This document shows, piece by piece, positions 1 through 6,734 of a DNA stretch of 42,170 nucleotides. Where the stretch lies: the NCBI RefSeq assembly GCF_004799445.1, contig NZ_SSNA01000024.1, positions 1 through 42,170 on the forward strand. The letters run 5' to 3'. How positions within the stretch are numbered: position 1 is the stretch's first letter; every line of letters begins with the position of its first letter. The notes under the pieces are model-generated. The model had not been told where the DNA came from. It did no database searches and was given only the letters and a program-made list of their open reading frames with translations. Both the position numbers and the translations under genes were made by a program. The stretch comes from Bradyrhizobium sp. Its GTDB lineage: Bacteria > Pseudomonadota > Alphaproteobacteria > Rhizobiales > Xanthobacteraceae.

Positions 1-65
1 GGCAGGAGGCAGGAGGCAGGAGGCAGGAGGCAGGAGGCAGGAGGCAGGAGGCAGGAGGCAGGAGG
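1..65. repeat. 7-bp tandem repeat (GGCAGGA)n at window edge
   Basis: Nine exact head-to-tail copies of GGCAGGA fill bases 1-63, and two more bases of the next unit follow before the sequence breaks into GGGG. The array continues off the left edge, so its full length is unknown. The unit is not a multiple of three and no open frame crosses it, so it is most likely an intergenic microsatellite-like tract. Confidence 0.95.
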
Positions 66-211
66 GGGATCAACGCGATGGCCCGGCCAGGTCGGCAATT
101 ACCTGTGAAATAATTCAGCCGGACATGTCGGTGTGGCAAACCCCCGATCGTCTTTTCTGGGAGCGGCGGCTCGTCCGGGGCCTGTCGACGGAACAAGGAC
201 GGAGAGTTTTC

Positions 212-631
212 ATGCGATTCATGATGTTGATGATTCCCAGGGGTTACGAGACCGCGGCACCTGGCGCGATGCCGCCCCCGGAGGCGGTCGCCGCGATGAT
301 GAAATACAACGAGGCCCTGAAGGTCGCCGGTGTGCTGATCACGCTGGATGGGCTGCACCCGCCCTCCACGGGCGCCCGGGTTTCGTTCGACGGCGGCAAG
401 CCGGTCGTGACCGACGGTCCCTTCGCCGAGTCGAAGGAAGTGCTGGGCGGCTACTGGATGATCGATGTGAAGTCGCGGGACGAGGCGATCGCCTGGGCCA
501 AGCGTTGCCCGGCCTCCAGCAACGAGATCATCGAAATCCGTCAGGTGCAGGAGATGTCGGAGTTCCCCGCCGACGTCCAGGAGGCCGCGGCCGGGTTTGC
601 TGAGCTGCAGCGCGGCTCCGCGGCGCGCTGA
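212..631 (+). CDS. YciI/DGPF-family protein
   Basis: A 139-residue protein of the YCII-related DGPF family, small ferredoxin-like-fold proteins of uncertain biochemical role that are often found beside ECF sigma factors. The family signature is visible: a start MRFMMLMIPRG, then the VTDGPFAESKE block around residues 69-79, then GGYWMIDVKSRDEAIAWAKRCP. The frame is open back to an ATG at 125, but the ATG at 212 is preferred because GGACGGAGAG lies just upstream and the family normally begins with the MRFM strand. No ECF sigma gene follows here, which is unusual for the family. A second small gene with a similar fold follows 48 bp downstream, probably in the same transcript. Function is not known. 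Confidence 0.8.
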   Translation: MRFMMLMIPRGYETAAPGAMPPPEAVAAMMKYNEALKVAGVLITLDGLHPPSTGARVSFDGGKPVVTDGPFAESKEVLGGYWMIDVKSRDEAIAWAKRCPASSNEIIEIRQVQEMSEFPADVQEAAAGFAELQRGSAAR

Positions 632-679
632 CTTAAAGCCTTTTTCCCAACCCAAGAACTGCAAACGATAGGAAATTCG

Positions 680-1045
680 ATGAGCACGAATGACACCTTC
701 CTCGCTGTCTTCCTTGGCGGCAAGAACAACCCCAAAATGGTTGAATGGAACGCACTTCCTGAAGCAGAGCGGAACGCCAGGCAGCAACAGGGCATCGCGG
801 CCTGGAAGGCATGGGCCGAAAAGCACCACGCCGCAATTGTCGAAATGGGCGGGCCGCTCGGAAAGACCAAGAAAGTCGATCCGAAGGGCGTTGCCGATAT
901 CAGCAACCTGCTGTCCGCTTTTACGGTCGTTCGCGCCTCTTCGCATGAGGCCGCCGCGAAGATGTTCGAGGGCCATCCGCATTTTTCGATCTTTCCGGGC
1001 GAGGCCATCGAGATCATGCCGGTTCTTCCGATACCGGGCGGCTAG
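680..1045 (+). CDS. YciI-like small protein, function unknown
   Basis: A 121-residue protein with a Shine-Dalgarno-like AGGAAA six bases before the ATG. Its length, an alternating strand/helix pattern, and a C-terminal block (HPHFSIFPGEAIEIMPVLP) resemble YCII-related ferredoxin-like proteins such as those grouped with YciI. It lacks the DGPF motif of the upstream gene. No signal peptide or membrane segment is visible, so it should be cytosolic. It is co-oriented with and close to the DGPF gene, and the pair ends at a strong terminator at 1091-1129. The family assignment is by overall resemblance, and I cannot assign a function. Confidence 0.7.
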   Translation: MSTNDTFLAVFLGGKNNPKMVEWNALPEAERNARQQQGIAAWKAWAEKHHAAIVEMGGPLGKTKKVDPKGVADISNLLSAFTVVRASSHEAAAKMFEGHPHFSIFPGEAIEIMPVLPIPGG

Positions 1046-1090
1046 GGACCTGTTCGAGTTCTCGGTTCCCGCTTCGGACCATGAAAACCC

Positions 1091-1129
1091 ACTAGTGACG
1101 CCGAAGCGGCGGCACTAGTTTTTTGTTTT
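1091..1129 (+). terminator. Rho-independent terminator after the YciI-type genes
   Basis: A 13-bp stem (arms 1091-1103 and 1107-1119, one A-G mismatch) closes a 3-base AAG loop and is followed directly by TTTTTTGTTTT. It sits 45 bp after the second YciI-type gene and separates that transcript from the TetR gene. Confidence 0.88.
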
Positions 1130-1182
1130 GACGCGTTTTCTTTACGCGAACCGGGGTCCACTTCGCTGGAAAACGCTCTAGT
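1130..1182. repeat. Candidate dispersed intergenic repeat, Bradyrhizobium type
   Basis: The stretch reads GACGCGTTTTCTTTACGCG, then an ACCGG...CCACTTCGCT core, then GGAAAACGCTCTAG, with outer arms related as an imperfect inverted repeat (ACGCGTTTTC against GAAAACGCT). I recognise this from memory as a sequence scattered between genes in Bradyrhizobiaceae genomes. Only this copy is in the window, so repetitiveness is recalled and not seen. Confidence 0.5.
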
Positions 1183-1200
1183 GACCTTTGCGGCCGGCTC

Positions 1201-1219
1201 ATGTAAAAGCCTTTCACAT
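1201..1219. promoter_or_regulatory. Candidate TetR operator O1 at the tetR start
   Basis: ATGTAAAAGCCTTTCACAT is a 19-bp imperfect palindrome with 8 of 9 arm positions paired around a central C. It overlaps the ATG of the TetR gene at 1218. It matches the operator-like site at 2000-2018 in length, centre and outer half-sites, which suggests autoregulation. Confidence 0.6.
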
Positions 1220-1946
1220 GAGCTGGCGCAAGGAACAGGGCCGCGCCGAGCGCGGCTACCACCACGGCAATCTGAAAGAGGCGCTGCTGCAGGCGGCCCT
1301 CGGATTGATTGCGGAAAAAGGCGCGGCCGGCTTCACCTTTGCCGATGCCGCGCGCATGGCCGGCGTCAGCCCGGCGGCACCCTATCGGCATTTTCGCGAC
1401 CGCGACGAACTGCTCTCAAGCATTGCCCAGCGCGGCTTCGAGCAGTTCGAGGCGTTGCTGACGCAAGCCTGGGATGACGGCCGTCCAGACACCGTTACGG
1501 CGTTCGAGCGGGTCGGCAAGGCCTATCTGGCGTTCGCCCGTGCGGAGCCGGCGTACTATTCGGCGATGTTCGAATCGGGGCTTCCCGTCGATCTTAATCC
1601 CAATTTGCTGGCGGCGAGCGAACGCGCCTTCGCCGTGATCAGGGCGGCGGCGGAGCGGCTCGCCGCACTGGCGCCGCCGGGCACGCCGCGGCCGCCGGCC
1701 CTGATGATGGCGTTGCATATCTGGTCGATGTCGCATGGCGTGGCGTCGCTGTTCGCGCGCGGCGACGCGGCGCGCCGCAAGCTGCCGATGTCGGCGGAGG
1801 ATCTGCTGGAAGCGGAAGTGCTGATTTATCTGCGCGGGCTCGGCTTCCCGACCGAGCGCAGGGCTTCCGGCCAGGACGCGGCGGATAAAAAGCCGGCGGG
1901 CGCGCCATCCGGCCAGCCGTCAGGGCCCTGGGGCACCCCAAAATAA
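1218..1946 (+). CDS. TetR/AcrR-family regulator with WHG-type C-terminal domain
   Basis: A 242-residue TetR-family repressor. The N-terminal helix-turn-helix is clear at about residues 14-60: YHHGNLKEALLQAALGLI, then GFTFADAARMAGVSPAAPYRHF. The YHHGNL start is typical of the subfamily with a WHG-type effector domain, and the all-helical remainder (about 75-210) would bind ligand and dimerise. The last 30 residues are Ala/Gly/Pro-rich and probably disordered. The frame is open upstream to a TTG at 1188, but the first ATG is at 1218; no clear Shine-Dalgarno precedes either. A 19-bp palindrome overlaps this start and a near-identical one covers the promoter of the next gene. The sequence therefore suggests autoregulation plus control of the DUF2852 gene. 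The ligand is unknown. Confidence 0.87.
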   Translation: MSWRKEQGRAERGYHHGNLKEALLQAALGLIAEKGAAGFTFADAARMAGVSPAAPYRHFRDRDELLSSIAQRGFEQFEALLTQAWDDGRPDTVTAFERVGKAYLAFARAEPAYYSAMFESGLPVDLNPNLLAASERAFAVIRAAAERLAALAPPGTPRPPALMMALHIWSMSHGVASLFARGDAARRKLPMSAEDLLEAEVLIYLRGLGFPTERRASGQDAADKKPAGAPSGQPSGPWGTPK

Positions 1947-1951
1947 ATTCA

Positions 1952-1970
1952 CGGGCGCGGCTTGCGCCCG
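1952..1970 (+). terminator. Hairpin after tetR, weak terminator candidate
   Basis: CGGGCGC (1952-1958) and GCGCCCG (1964-1970) form a perfect 7-bp stem with a GGCTT loop, 6 bp past the tetR stop. There is no T-run after it, so it may only protect the 3' end or act as a weak terminator. Confidence 0.4.
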
Positions 1971-1972
1971 GC

Positions 1973-2018
1973 TTGACAAAATTCCGGGATGGTTTACGTA
2001 TGTAAATGTTATTTACAT
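1973..2018 (+). promoter_or_regulatory. Promoter and operator O2 of the DUF2852 gene
   Basis: A consensus -35 TTGACA lies at 1973-1978. At the -10 distance the DNA becomes a palindrome, ATGTAAATGTTATTTACAT (2000-2018). An overlapping inverted pair TTTAC-GTAT-GTAAA (1993-2006) gives three alternating half-sites. The outer half-sites match the palindrome at the tetR start. A repressor bound here would cover the -10 region. The exact -10 hexamer is unclear. Confidence 0.65.
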
Positions 2019-2051
2019 TCACAACGGCGCGACGCCGTCATGGAGAGGGAA

Positions 2052-2531
2052 ATGGCCTACACCGCAGATGTCAATCGATGGCGCGGCCCCGCTGAAGAGC
2101 CCTACCGCCCGCATATGCTGCATTCACCATGGCACCCCGGCTGGATCGCCGTCACCGTGCTTGGTTTCATCATCTGGTGGCCGATCGGCCTTGCCCTTCT
2201 CTTTTTCACACTCGGGAGCAGAAAAATGGGTTGCTGGAGTCATCAAGACCGCTGGTCGAACAAGATGGAGCGGATGCAGTACAAGATGGAGCGGATGCGC
2301 AGCCGCATGGAGAGCCGCGGGTTTCCTTTCGGTTCGCCGTCGAGCGGCAACCGCGCGTTCGACGAGTACCGCATGGAGACCTTGCGGCGTCTTGAAGAGG
2401 AGCAGACCGAATTTCGGGATTTCCTGGATCGCCTGCGCCACGCCAAGGACAAGGAAGAGTTCGACCAGTTCATGGCGCAGCATCGCACCCGTCCGACCCC
2501 GCCGCCCTCGGATGGCCAGCCCCAGGCCTGA
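2052..2531 (+). CDS. DUF2852 membrane protein
   Basis: A 159-residue protein of the DUF2852 family. Residues about 28-52 (WIAVTVLGFIIWWPIGLALLFFTLG) form one strong membrane segment. A Met/Arg/Glu-rich charged stretch follows (MERMQYKMERMRSRMESRG, with a repeated KMERM), then helical C-terminal residues and a Pro-rich tail. It is probably a single-pass inner-membrane protein with a cytosolic coiled-coil-like domain. The ATG at 2052 is chosen because GGAGAGGGA lies at 2042-2050; upstream starts at 1989 and 2040 would overlap the operator or that ribosome site. Its promoter carries a 19-bp palindrome shared with the adjacent TetR gene, so it is the likely regulated target. Biochemical function is unknown. 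Confidence 0.8.
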   Translation: MAYTADVNRWRGPAEEPYRPHMLHSPWHPGWIAVTVLGFIIWWPIGLALLFFTLGSRKMGCWSHQDRWSNKMERMQYKMERMRSRMESRGFPFGSPSSGNRAFDEYRMETLRRLEEEQTEFRDFLDRLRHAKDKEEFDQFMAQHRTRPTPPPSDGQPQA

Positions 2532-2585
2532 TGCGTCTGGCTTAGCCTCAGGGCGCAGCGCCCCTACGACCTGACGGCGATAGAA

Positions 2586-2624
2586 CCGCCCGTTTGCGAA
2601 AGCAGACGGGCGGTTTTCTCGTTT
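2586..2624 (+). terminator. Rho-independent terminator after the DUF2852 gene
   Basis: A 12-bp stem (2586-2597 with 2602-2613, including one T-G pair) closed by a GAAA tetraloop is followed by TTTTCTCGTTT. It isolates the TetR/DUF2852 unit from the tol cluster. Confidence 0.92.
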
Positions 2625-2701
2625 CCGGCCCTGCCTTGGCCTATTCCGGGCGGCTTTCCCCTTCCTCGGCCGGCATTTCCGACAGCCAGAATCCCCTTTG
2701 G

Positions 2702-2735
2702 TAACCAGACGTTAACCATGATTAGCGTCTGGTTA
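2702..2735. promoter_or_regulatory. Inverted repeat enclosing a CtrA-like TTAACCAT box
   Basis: TAACCAGACG at 2702-2711 and its exact complement CGTCTGGTTA at 2726-2735 flank a 14-base spacer. The spacer contains TTAACCAT (2712-2719), which matches the 8-mer known for the alphaproteobacterial cell-cycle regulator CtrA. It lies about 230 bp before tolQ with no gene between. The site could bind a dimeric regulator, CtrA or both; binding is inferred. Confidence 0.5.
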
Positions 2736-2948
2736 GTGGGGTAAGGACGCGCGGATAGCCCTCGTTTTGACACGTTGGCAGGGGATGCAAGCCTCGGCTT
2801 TGGACGGGCCTCCCATGCGACATGATACGGCTCTCGCGCAGGCGCTTACCGCCGCGCTTTTCGTGCGGCCATGGAACCGGCAGCCATAGCTCCTTAGGCA
2901 TTTGGCTCCCGGAGGATTTGGGATAATTGCGTTGAGAGGACACCGCTT

Positions 2949-3662
<714 letters not shown>

Positions 3663-3706
3663 GGGCCGTTATCGAGATAGTGTGAGCGCATTGTGAGCAC
3701 CAGAAC

Positions 3707-4174
3707 ATGGCGATGAACATGGCAGGCTCGCCGGGCGGCGGACGCCGCGGCCGGCGACGCGCCGTGATGGCGGAGATCAACGTCACGCCGATGGTGGACG
3801 TGATGCTGGTGCTGCTGATCATTTTCATGGTGGCGGCGCCCTTGATGACCTCGACGATCGATATCGACCTGCCTGTCGCCAATGGCGGCAAGTCGCTGTC
3901 TTCGAACGCGCCTCCGCTGACGCTCTCGGTCAAGCGGACCGGGGGAGGCTGCAATTCCAACGTCGAACTCTATCTTGGGGACACCCTGATTTCCGCCGCC
4001 GACTTGCTGCCCAAAATCAAGGCTATTCGGGAAACACGGTCGGAAGCCGAAAGCGTGGTGTATCTGCGCGGCGACAAGGACGTCTGCTACACCGATATGA
4101 TGAAACTATTGGGGAATATTCGGACCGCAGGCTTCAAGGCGAATATCGTCATCCTTCCCGAGCAAGGCTCGTGA
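3707..4174 (+). CDS. tolR: Tol-Pal system protein TolR
   Basis: TolR (155 residues) is the ExbD-family partner of TolQ. After a short Arg-rich cytoplasmic start comes the family block INVTPMVDVMLVLLIIFMVA. The Asp at residue 31 is the membrane proton-carrying carboxylate of the ExbD/TolR family. The single membrane helix is about residues 29-47. The periplasmic domain follows, with a conserved ending in which YLRGDKDVCYTDMMKLLGNIRTAGF and VILPEQ flank the last strands. Two Cys (in GGGCNSN and DVCYTD) may be disulfide-bonded in the periplasm. It lies 44 bp after tolQ. Nearby in-frame ATGs at 3713 and 3719 make the exact start uncertain by a few residues. Confidence 0.95.
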   Translation: MAMNMAGSPGGGRRGRRRAVMAEINVTPMVDVMLVLLIIFMVAAPLMTSTIDIDLPVANGGKSLSSNAPPLTLSVKRTGGGCNSNVELYLGDTLISAADLLPKIKAIRETRSEAESVVYLRGDKDVCYTDMMKLLGNIRTAGFKANIVILPEQGS

Positions 4175-4192
4175 GCGAAGGAGCGGCGAGCG

Positions 4193-4225
4193 ATGTCTGA
4201 CGGCGGAGCGGGAAAGCTGAAGTGA
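4193..4225 (+). CDS. Possible 10-codon leader peptide overlapping the tolA start
   Basis: A mini-frame encoding [10 protein letters not shown] begins at an ATG preceded by a strong GAAGGAG (4177-4183). It ends at a TGA that overlaps the GTG start of tolA in the form GTGA. tolA has no comparable Shine-Dalgarno of its own, so ribosomes finishing this frame could re-initiate on tolA. Coding status is inferred from layout alone; it may simply be a ribosome-loading site. Confidence 0.35.
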   Translation: MSDGGAGKLK

Positions 4226-5154
4226 AGGTCAAGTTCGACAAGACACTGGCCGCCTCGATTACCCTGCACGTCCTCGTGCTGGGATGGGGGATCGTGTCGT
4301 TCTCGACCAAGGCGTTGGAAATGCCGCCGGAGGAATCCGTCCCCGTCGATGTCATTTCCGCCGACCAACTCGCCCATGTCATGGCCGGCATGAAGTCCGG
4401 CAAGAAGGAAAATCCGAAGCCGCTGGTGGAGAAGGTTGCCGACGCCAAGCCCGTCGAGGACGCCGTCGGCAAGATCACCGAGAAGGCACCGGTGGTGACC
4501 GATACGGCACCGCCACCTCCGCCGAAGGTCGAGGAAAAGCCGATCGAGAAAAAACCCGATCCGCCCAAACCGGTCGCCGAAGCCAAGCCGAAGGAAGAGC
4601 CGAAACCGATCGAGAAAAAGCCGGATCCGCCCAAGGTCGATCCGATCGCGGAAGCCCTGAAAAAGGAAGAGAAGAAGCCGCCGCCGAAGCCACAAGTCCA
4701 GGCCGCGACGCCCCCGCCGCAAAAGCCGAAGGAGCGCACCTTCGATCAATCGAAGATCGCGGCCCTGCTCGACAAGCGCGATCCGTCCCGGCAGGCGGTG
4801 GCGGGCGAAACACTGAATTCCAATGCCGCGCTCGGCCTGTCCAAGGGCAAGGCCGCGGACAATTCGGCGACCTGGGGCTCCATGTTCCAGTCTCAGGTCG
4901 AGCGCTGCTGGAAGAAACCTTATGGCGGCATCGAGAGTCAGAATCCCGAAGCCGCGTTCACGATCAGGCTAAAACGCGACGGTACGCTTGAAGGGATGCC
5001 GGCTCCTGAAGGTACGCCGGCCACGCCTTATCTTCGCGTCTACCAGGAGAGCGCGCTACGCGCCATCATCGAATGCCAGCCGTATAATCTGCCCGCCGCC
5101 TTTTTCGACGAGTGGAAATATTTTGCGCCGGTGTTTACCGAACGAAAGACCTGA
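4222..5154 (+). CDS. tolA: Cell envelope integrity protein TolA
   Basis: TolA (310 residues) spans the periplasm, anchored in the inner membrane by TolQR and reaching to Pal/TolB. A membrane helix at about residues 9-28 ([20 protein letters not shown]) is followed by a long Lys/Pro/Glu-rich extended region (about 50-180) with repeated [16 protein letters not shown] segments. The C-terminal TonB/TolA-like domain is about 215-308, including [32 protein letters not shown] and [14 protein letters not shown] with two Cys. The start is a GTG at 4222; it overlaps the stop of a 10-codon frame that has the better ribosome site. The repeat-rich middle is Pro-rich, unlike the Ala-rich helix of E. coli TolA. 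It is 47 bp after tolR and precedes tolB. Confidence 0.93.
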   Translation: MKVKFDKTLAASITLHVLVLGWGIVSFSTKALEMPPEESVPVDVISADQLAHVMAGMKSGKKENPKPLVEKVADAKPVEDAVGKITEKAPVVTDTAPPPPPKVEEKPIEKKPDPPKPVAEAKPKEEPKPIEKKPDPPKVDPIAEALKKEEKKPPPKPQVQAATPPPQKPKERTFDQSKIAALLDKRDPSRQAVAGETLNSNAALGLSKGKAADNSATWGSMFQSQVERCWKKPYGGIESQNPEAAFTIRLKRDGTLEGMPAPEGTPATPYLRVYQESALRAIIECQPYNLPAAFFDEWKYFAPVFTERKT

Positions 5155-5186
5155 GGGCGGTCGCCCCAGACGATCGCGCACATGAA

Positions 5187-6551
5187 ATGAAGCCGCTGCA
5201 AATGACCGAAAAAGATCGAACGCCCGTGATGCCATTCCGCCTGAGCCGCCGGCAGCTACTCTCCGGCATGGCCTCGCTCGGCGTAATAACGGGCGGTCCT
5301 GCCTTCGGACAGAAACGTTTGATCATCCCCGAAGGCGATTTCGCACCGTTGCCGATCGCCATACCCAATTTCGTCGCCGGCACGCCATCGGACGGTGAAG
5401 TTGCCGTTGGCGTCACCCAGGTCATCACCAACAATCTCAAGCGCAGCGGATTGTTCGCCCCGATCGATCAGGCCGCCTATATCGAAAAGGTTGTCAACAT
5501 CGACGCGGCGCCGCAATTTGCCAACTGGAAGACCATCAGCGCGCAGGCGCTGGTGACCGGCCGCATGACCCGTCAGCCTGATGGACGCCTGAAGGCCGAA
5601 TTCCGTCTCTGGGACGTAGCCACCGGCCAGCAACTGACCGGCCAGCAATATTTCACCTCGCCGGAATACTGGCGGCGGATCGCGCATATCATTTCCGACC
5701 AGATCTACGAGCGTCTGACCGGCGAGAAAGGTTATTTCGACAGCCGCGTGGTCTTCGTCGACGAAACCGGAGCCAAGGAGCGGCGCGTCAAGAAGCTGGC
5801 GCTGATGGATCAGGACGGCGCCAATGTCCGCTACCTGACGCGCGGCACCGATCTGGTGCTGACGCCGCGGTTTTCGCCCTCGACCCAGGAAATTACCTAT
5901 ATGGAATTCGGCCAGGGCGACCCGCGTGTCTATTTGTACAATATCGAAACCGGGCAGCGCGAGATCGTCGGCAATTTTCCCGGCATGTCGTTCTCGCCAC
6001 GCTTTTCGCCCGACGGCCAGCGCATCATCATGAGCCTGCAGCAGGGCGGCAATTCCAACCTGTTCGTGATGGATCTGCGCTCGAAATCGACCACCCGCCT
6101 CACCGATACCCCGGCGATCGATACCTCGCCGTCCTATGCGCCCGATGGCACGCGCCTGTGCTTCGAATCCGATCGCGGCGGAAAGCCCCAGATTTACGTG
6201 ATGCCGGCGACGGGCGGATCCGCGCAGCGAATCTCTTTCGGTGACGGCACCTATTCGACGCCGGTGTGGTCGCCGCGCGGCGATTACATCGCGTTTACCA
6301 AACAGGGTGGCGGACAATTCTCGATTGGCATCATCAAGCCCGACGGCTCGGGCGAACGGATTCTCACGTCCGGGTTCCACAACGAAGGACCGACGTTTGC
6401 GCCCAACGGGCGGGTCCTGATGTTCTTCCGCGATCCCGGCGGCAGCGGCGGGCCCTCGTTGTTTACCGTGGATATTTCCGGCCGCAACGAACAGCGGGTT
6501 CCTACCCCCGGCTTCGCCTCCGATCCGGCCTGGTCACCGCTGCTGTCGTAA
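5187..6551 (+). CDS. tolB: Tol-Pal system beta-propeller protein TolB
   Basis: TolB (about 454 residues from this start) is the periplasmic Tol-Pal component that binds Pal and TolA. The N-terminal alpha/beta domain carries [20 protein letters not shown]. It is followed by a six-bladed propeller whose blades show the recurring pattern PRFSP..., [52 protein letters not shown] and AWSPL. The signal sequence reads [23 protein letters not shown]. This has a twin-arginine pair, so export by Tat is possible, whereas TolB is usually a Sec substrate. The frame overlaps the tolA end; ATGs at 5187, 5202 and 5229 are all possible, none with a strong ribosome site. pal does not follow directly: two signalling genes intervene. 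Confidence 0.93.
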   Translation: MKPLQMTEKDRTPVMPFRLSRRQLLSGMASLGVITGGPAFGQKRLIIPEGDFAPLPIAIPNFVAGTPSDGEVAVGVTQVITNNLKRSGLFAPIDQAAYIEKVVNIDAAPQFANWKTISAQALVTGRMTRQPDGRLKAEFRLWDVATGQQLTGQQYFTSPEYWRRIAHIISDQIYERLTGEKGYFDSRVVFVDETGAKERRVKKLALMDQDGANVRYLTRGTDLVLTPRFSPSTQEITYMEFGQGDPRVYLYNIETGQREIVGNFPGMSFSPRFSPDGQRIIMSLQQGGNSNLFVMDLRSKSTTRLTDTPAIDTSPSYAPDGTRLCFESDRGGKPQIYVMPATGGSAQRISFGDGTYSTPVWSPRGDYIAFTKQGGGQFSIGIIKPDGSGERILTSGFHNEGPTFAPNGRVLMFFRDPGGSGGPSLFTVDISGRNEQRVPTPGFASDPAWSPLLS

Positions 6552-6589
6552 ATTCGGCATCGCCGAATGGCCGTGTTGCCATGACGGCC
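6552..6589 (+). terminator. Two tandem hairpins after tolB
   Basis: ATTCGGC-ATC-GCCGAAT (6552-6568) is followed at once by GGCCGT and ACGGCC (6569-6574 and 6584-6589). Both are perfect stems, starting at the tolB stop. Neither is followed by a T-run, so they may be a weak terminator or mRNA 3'-end stabilisers that set tolB apart from the next gene. Confidence 0.4.
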
Positions 6590-6734
6590 GGCAAACCTTG
6601 CCTAGCTTGCTGATTTAGCAGGCAGATTTCGATTCCCCCTGGCAAGAAGCAACCTCGCGGTAACGATGTTCCCTCAGAAAGACTTCATCTGCGACAGGTA
6701 AAACTTGCGCCGTAACAGGACGTGCGCGCGCCCG

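Larger units (their letters stand above)
2532..2948. other. Intergenic region upstream of tolQ
   Basis: This 417-bp stretch has no convincing gene. It holds the DUF2852 terminator (2586-2617), a perfect 10-bp inverted repeat (2702-2711 and 2726-2735) and, between its arms, an exact TTAACCAT. A TTGACA lies at 2767-2772, but no acceptable -10 follows at the right distance. The tolQ ribosome site GAGAGGA is at the right end. I see nothing else in it. Confidence 0.7.

Noticed and set aside
2767..2795. Sigma-70 promoter for tolQ from TTGACA at 2767
   Set aside because: No acceptable -10 hexamer occurs 16-18 bases downstream; the -35 match alone is not enough.
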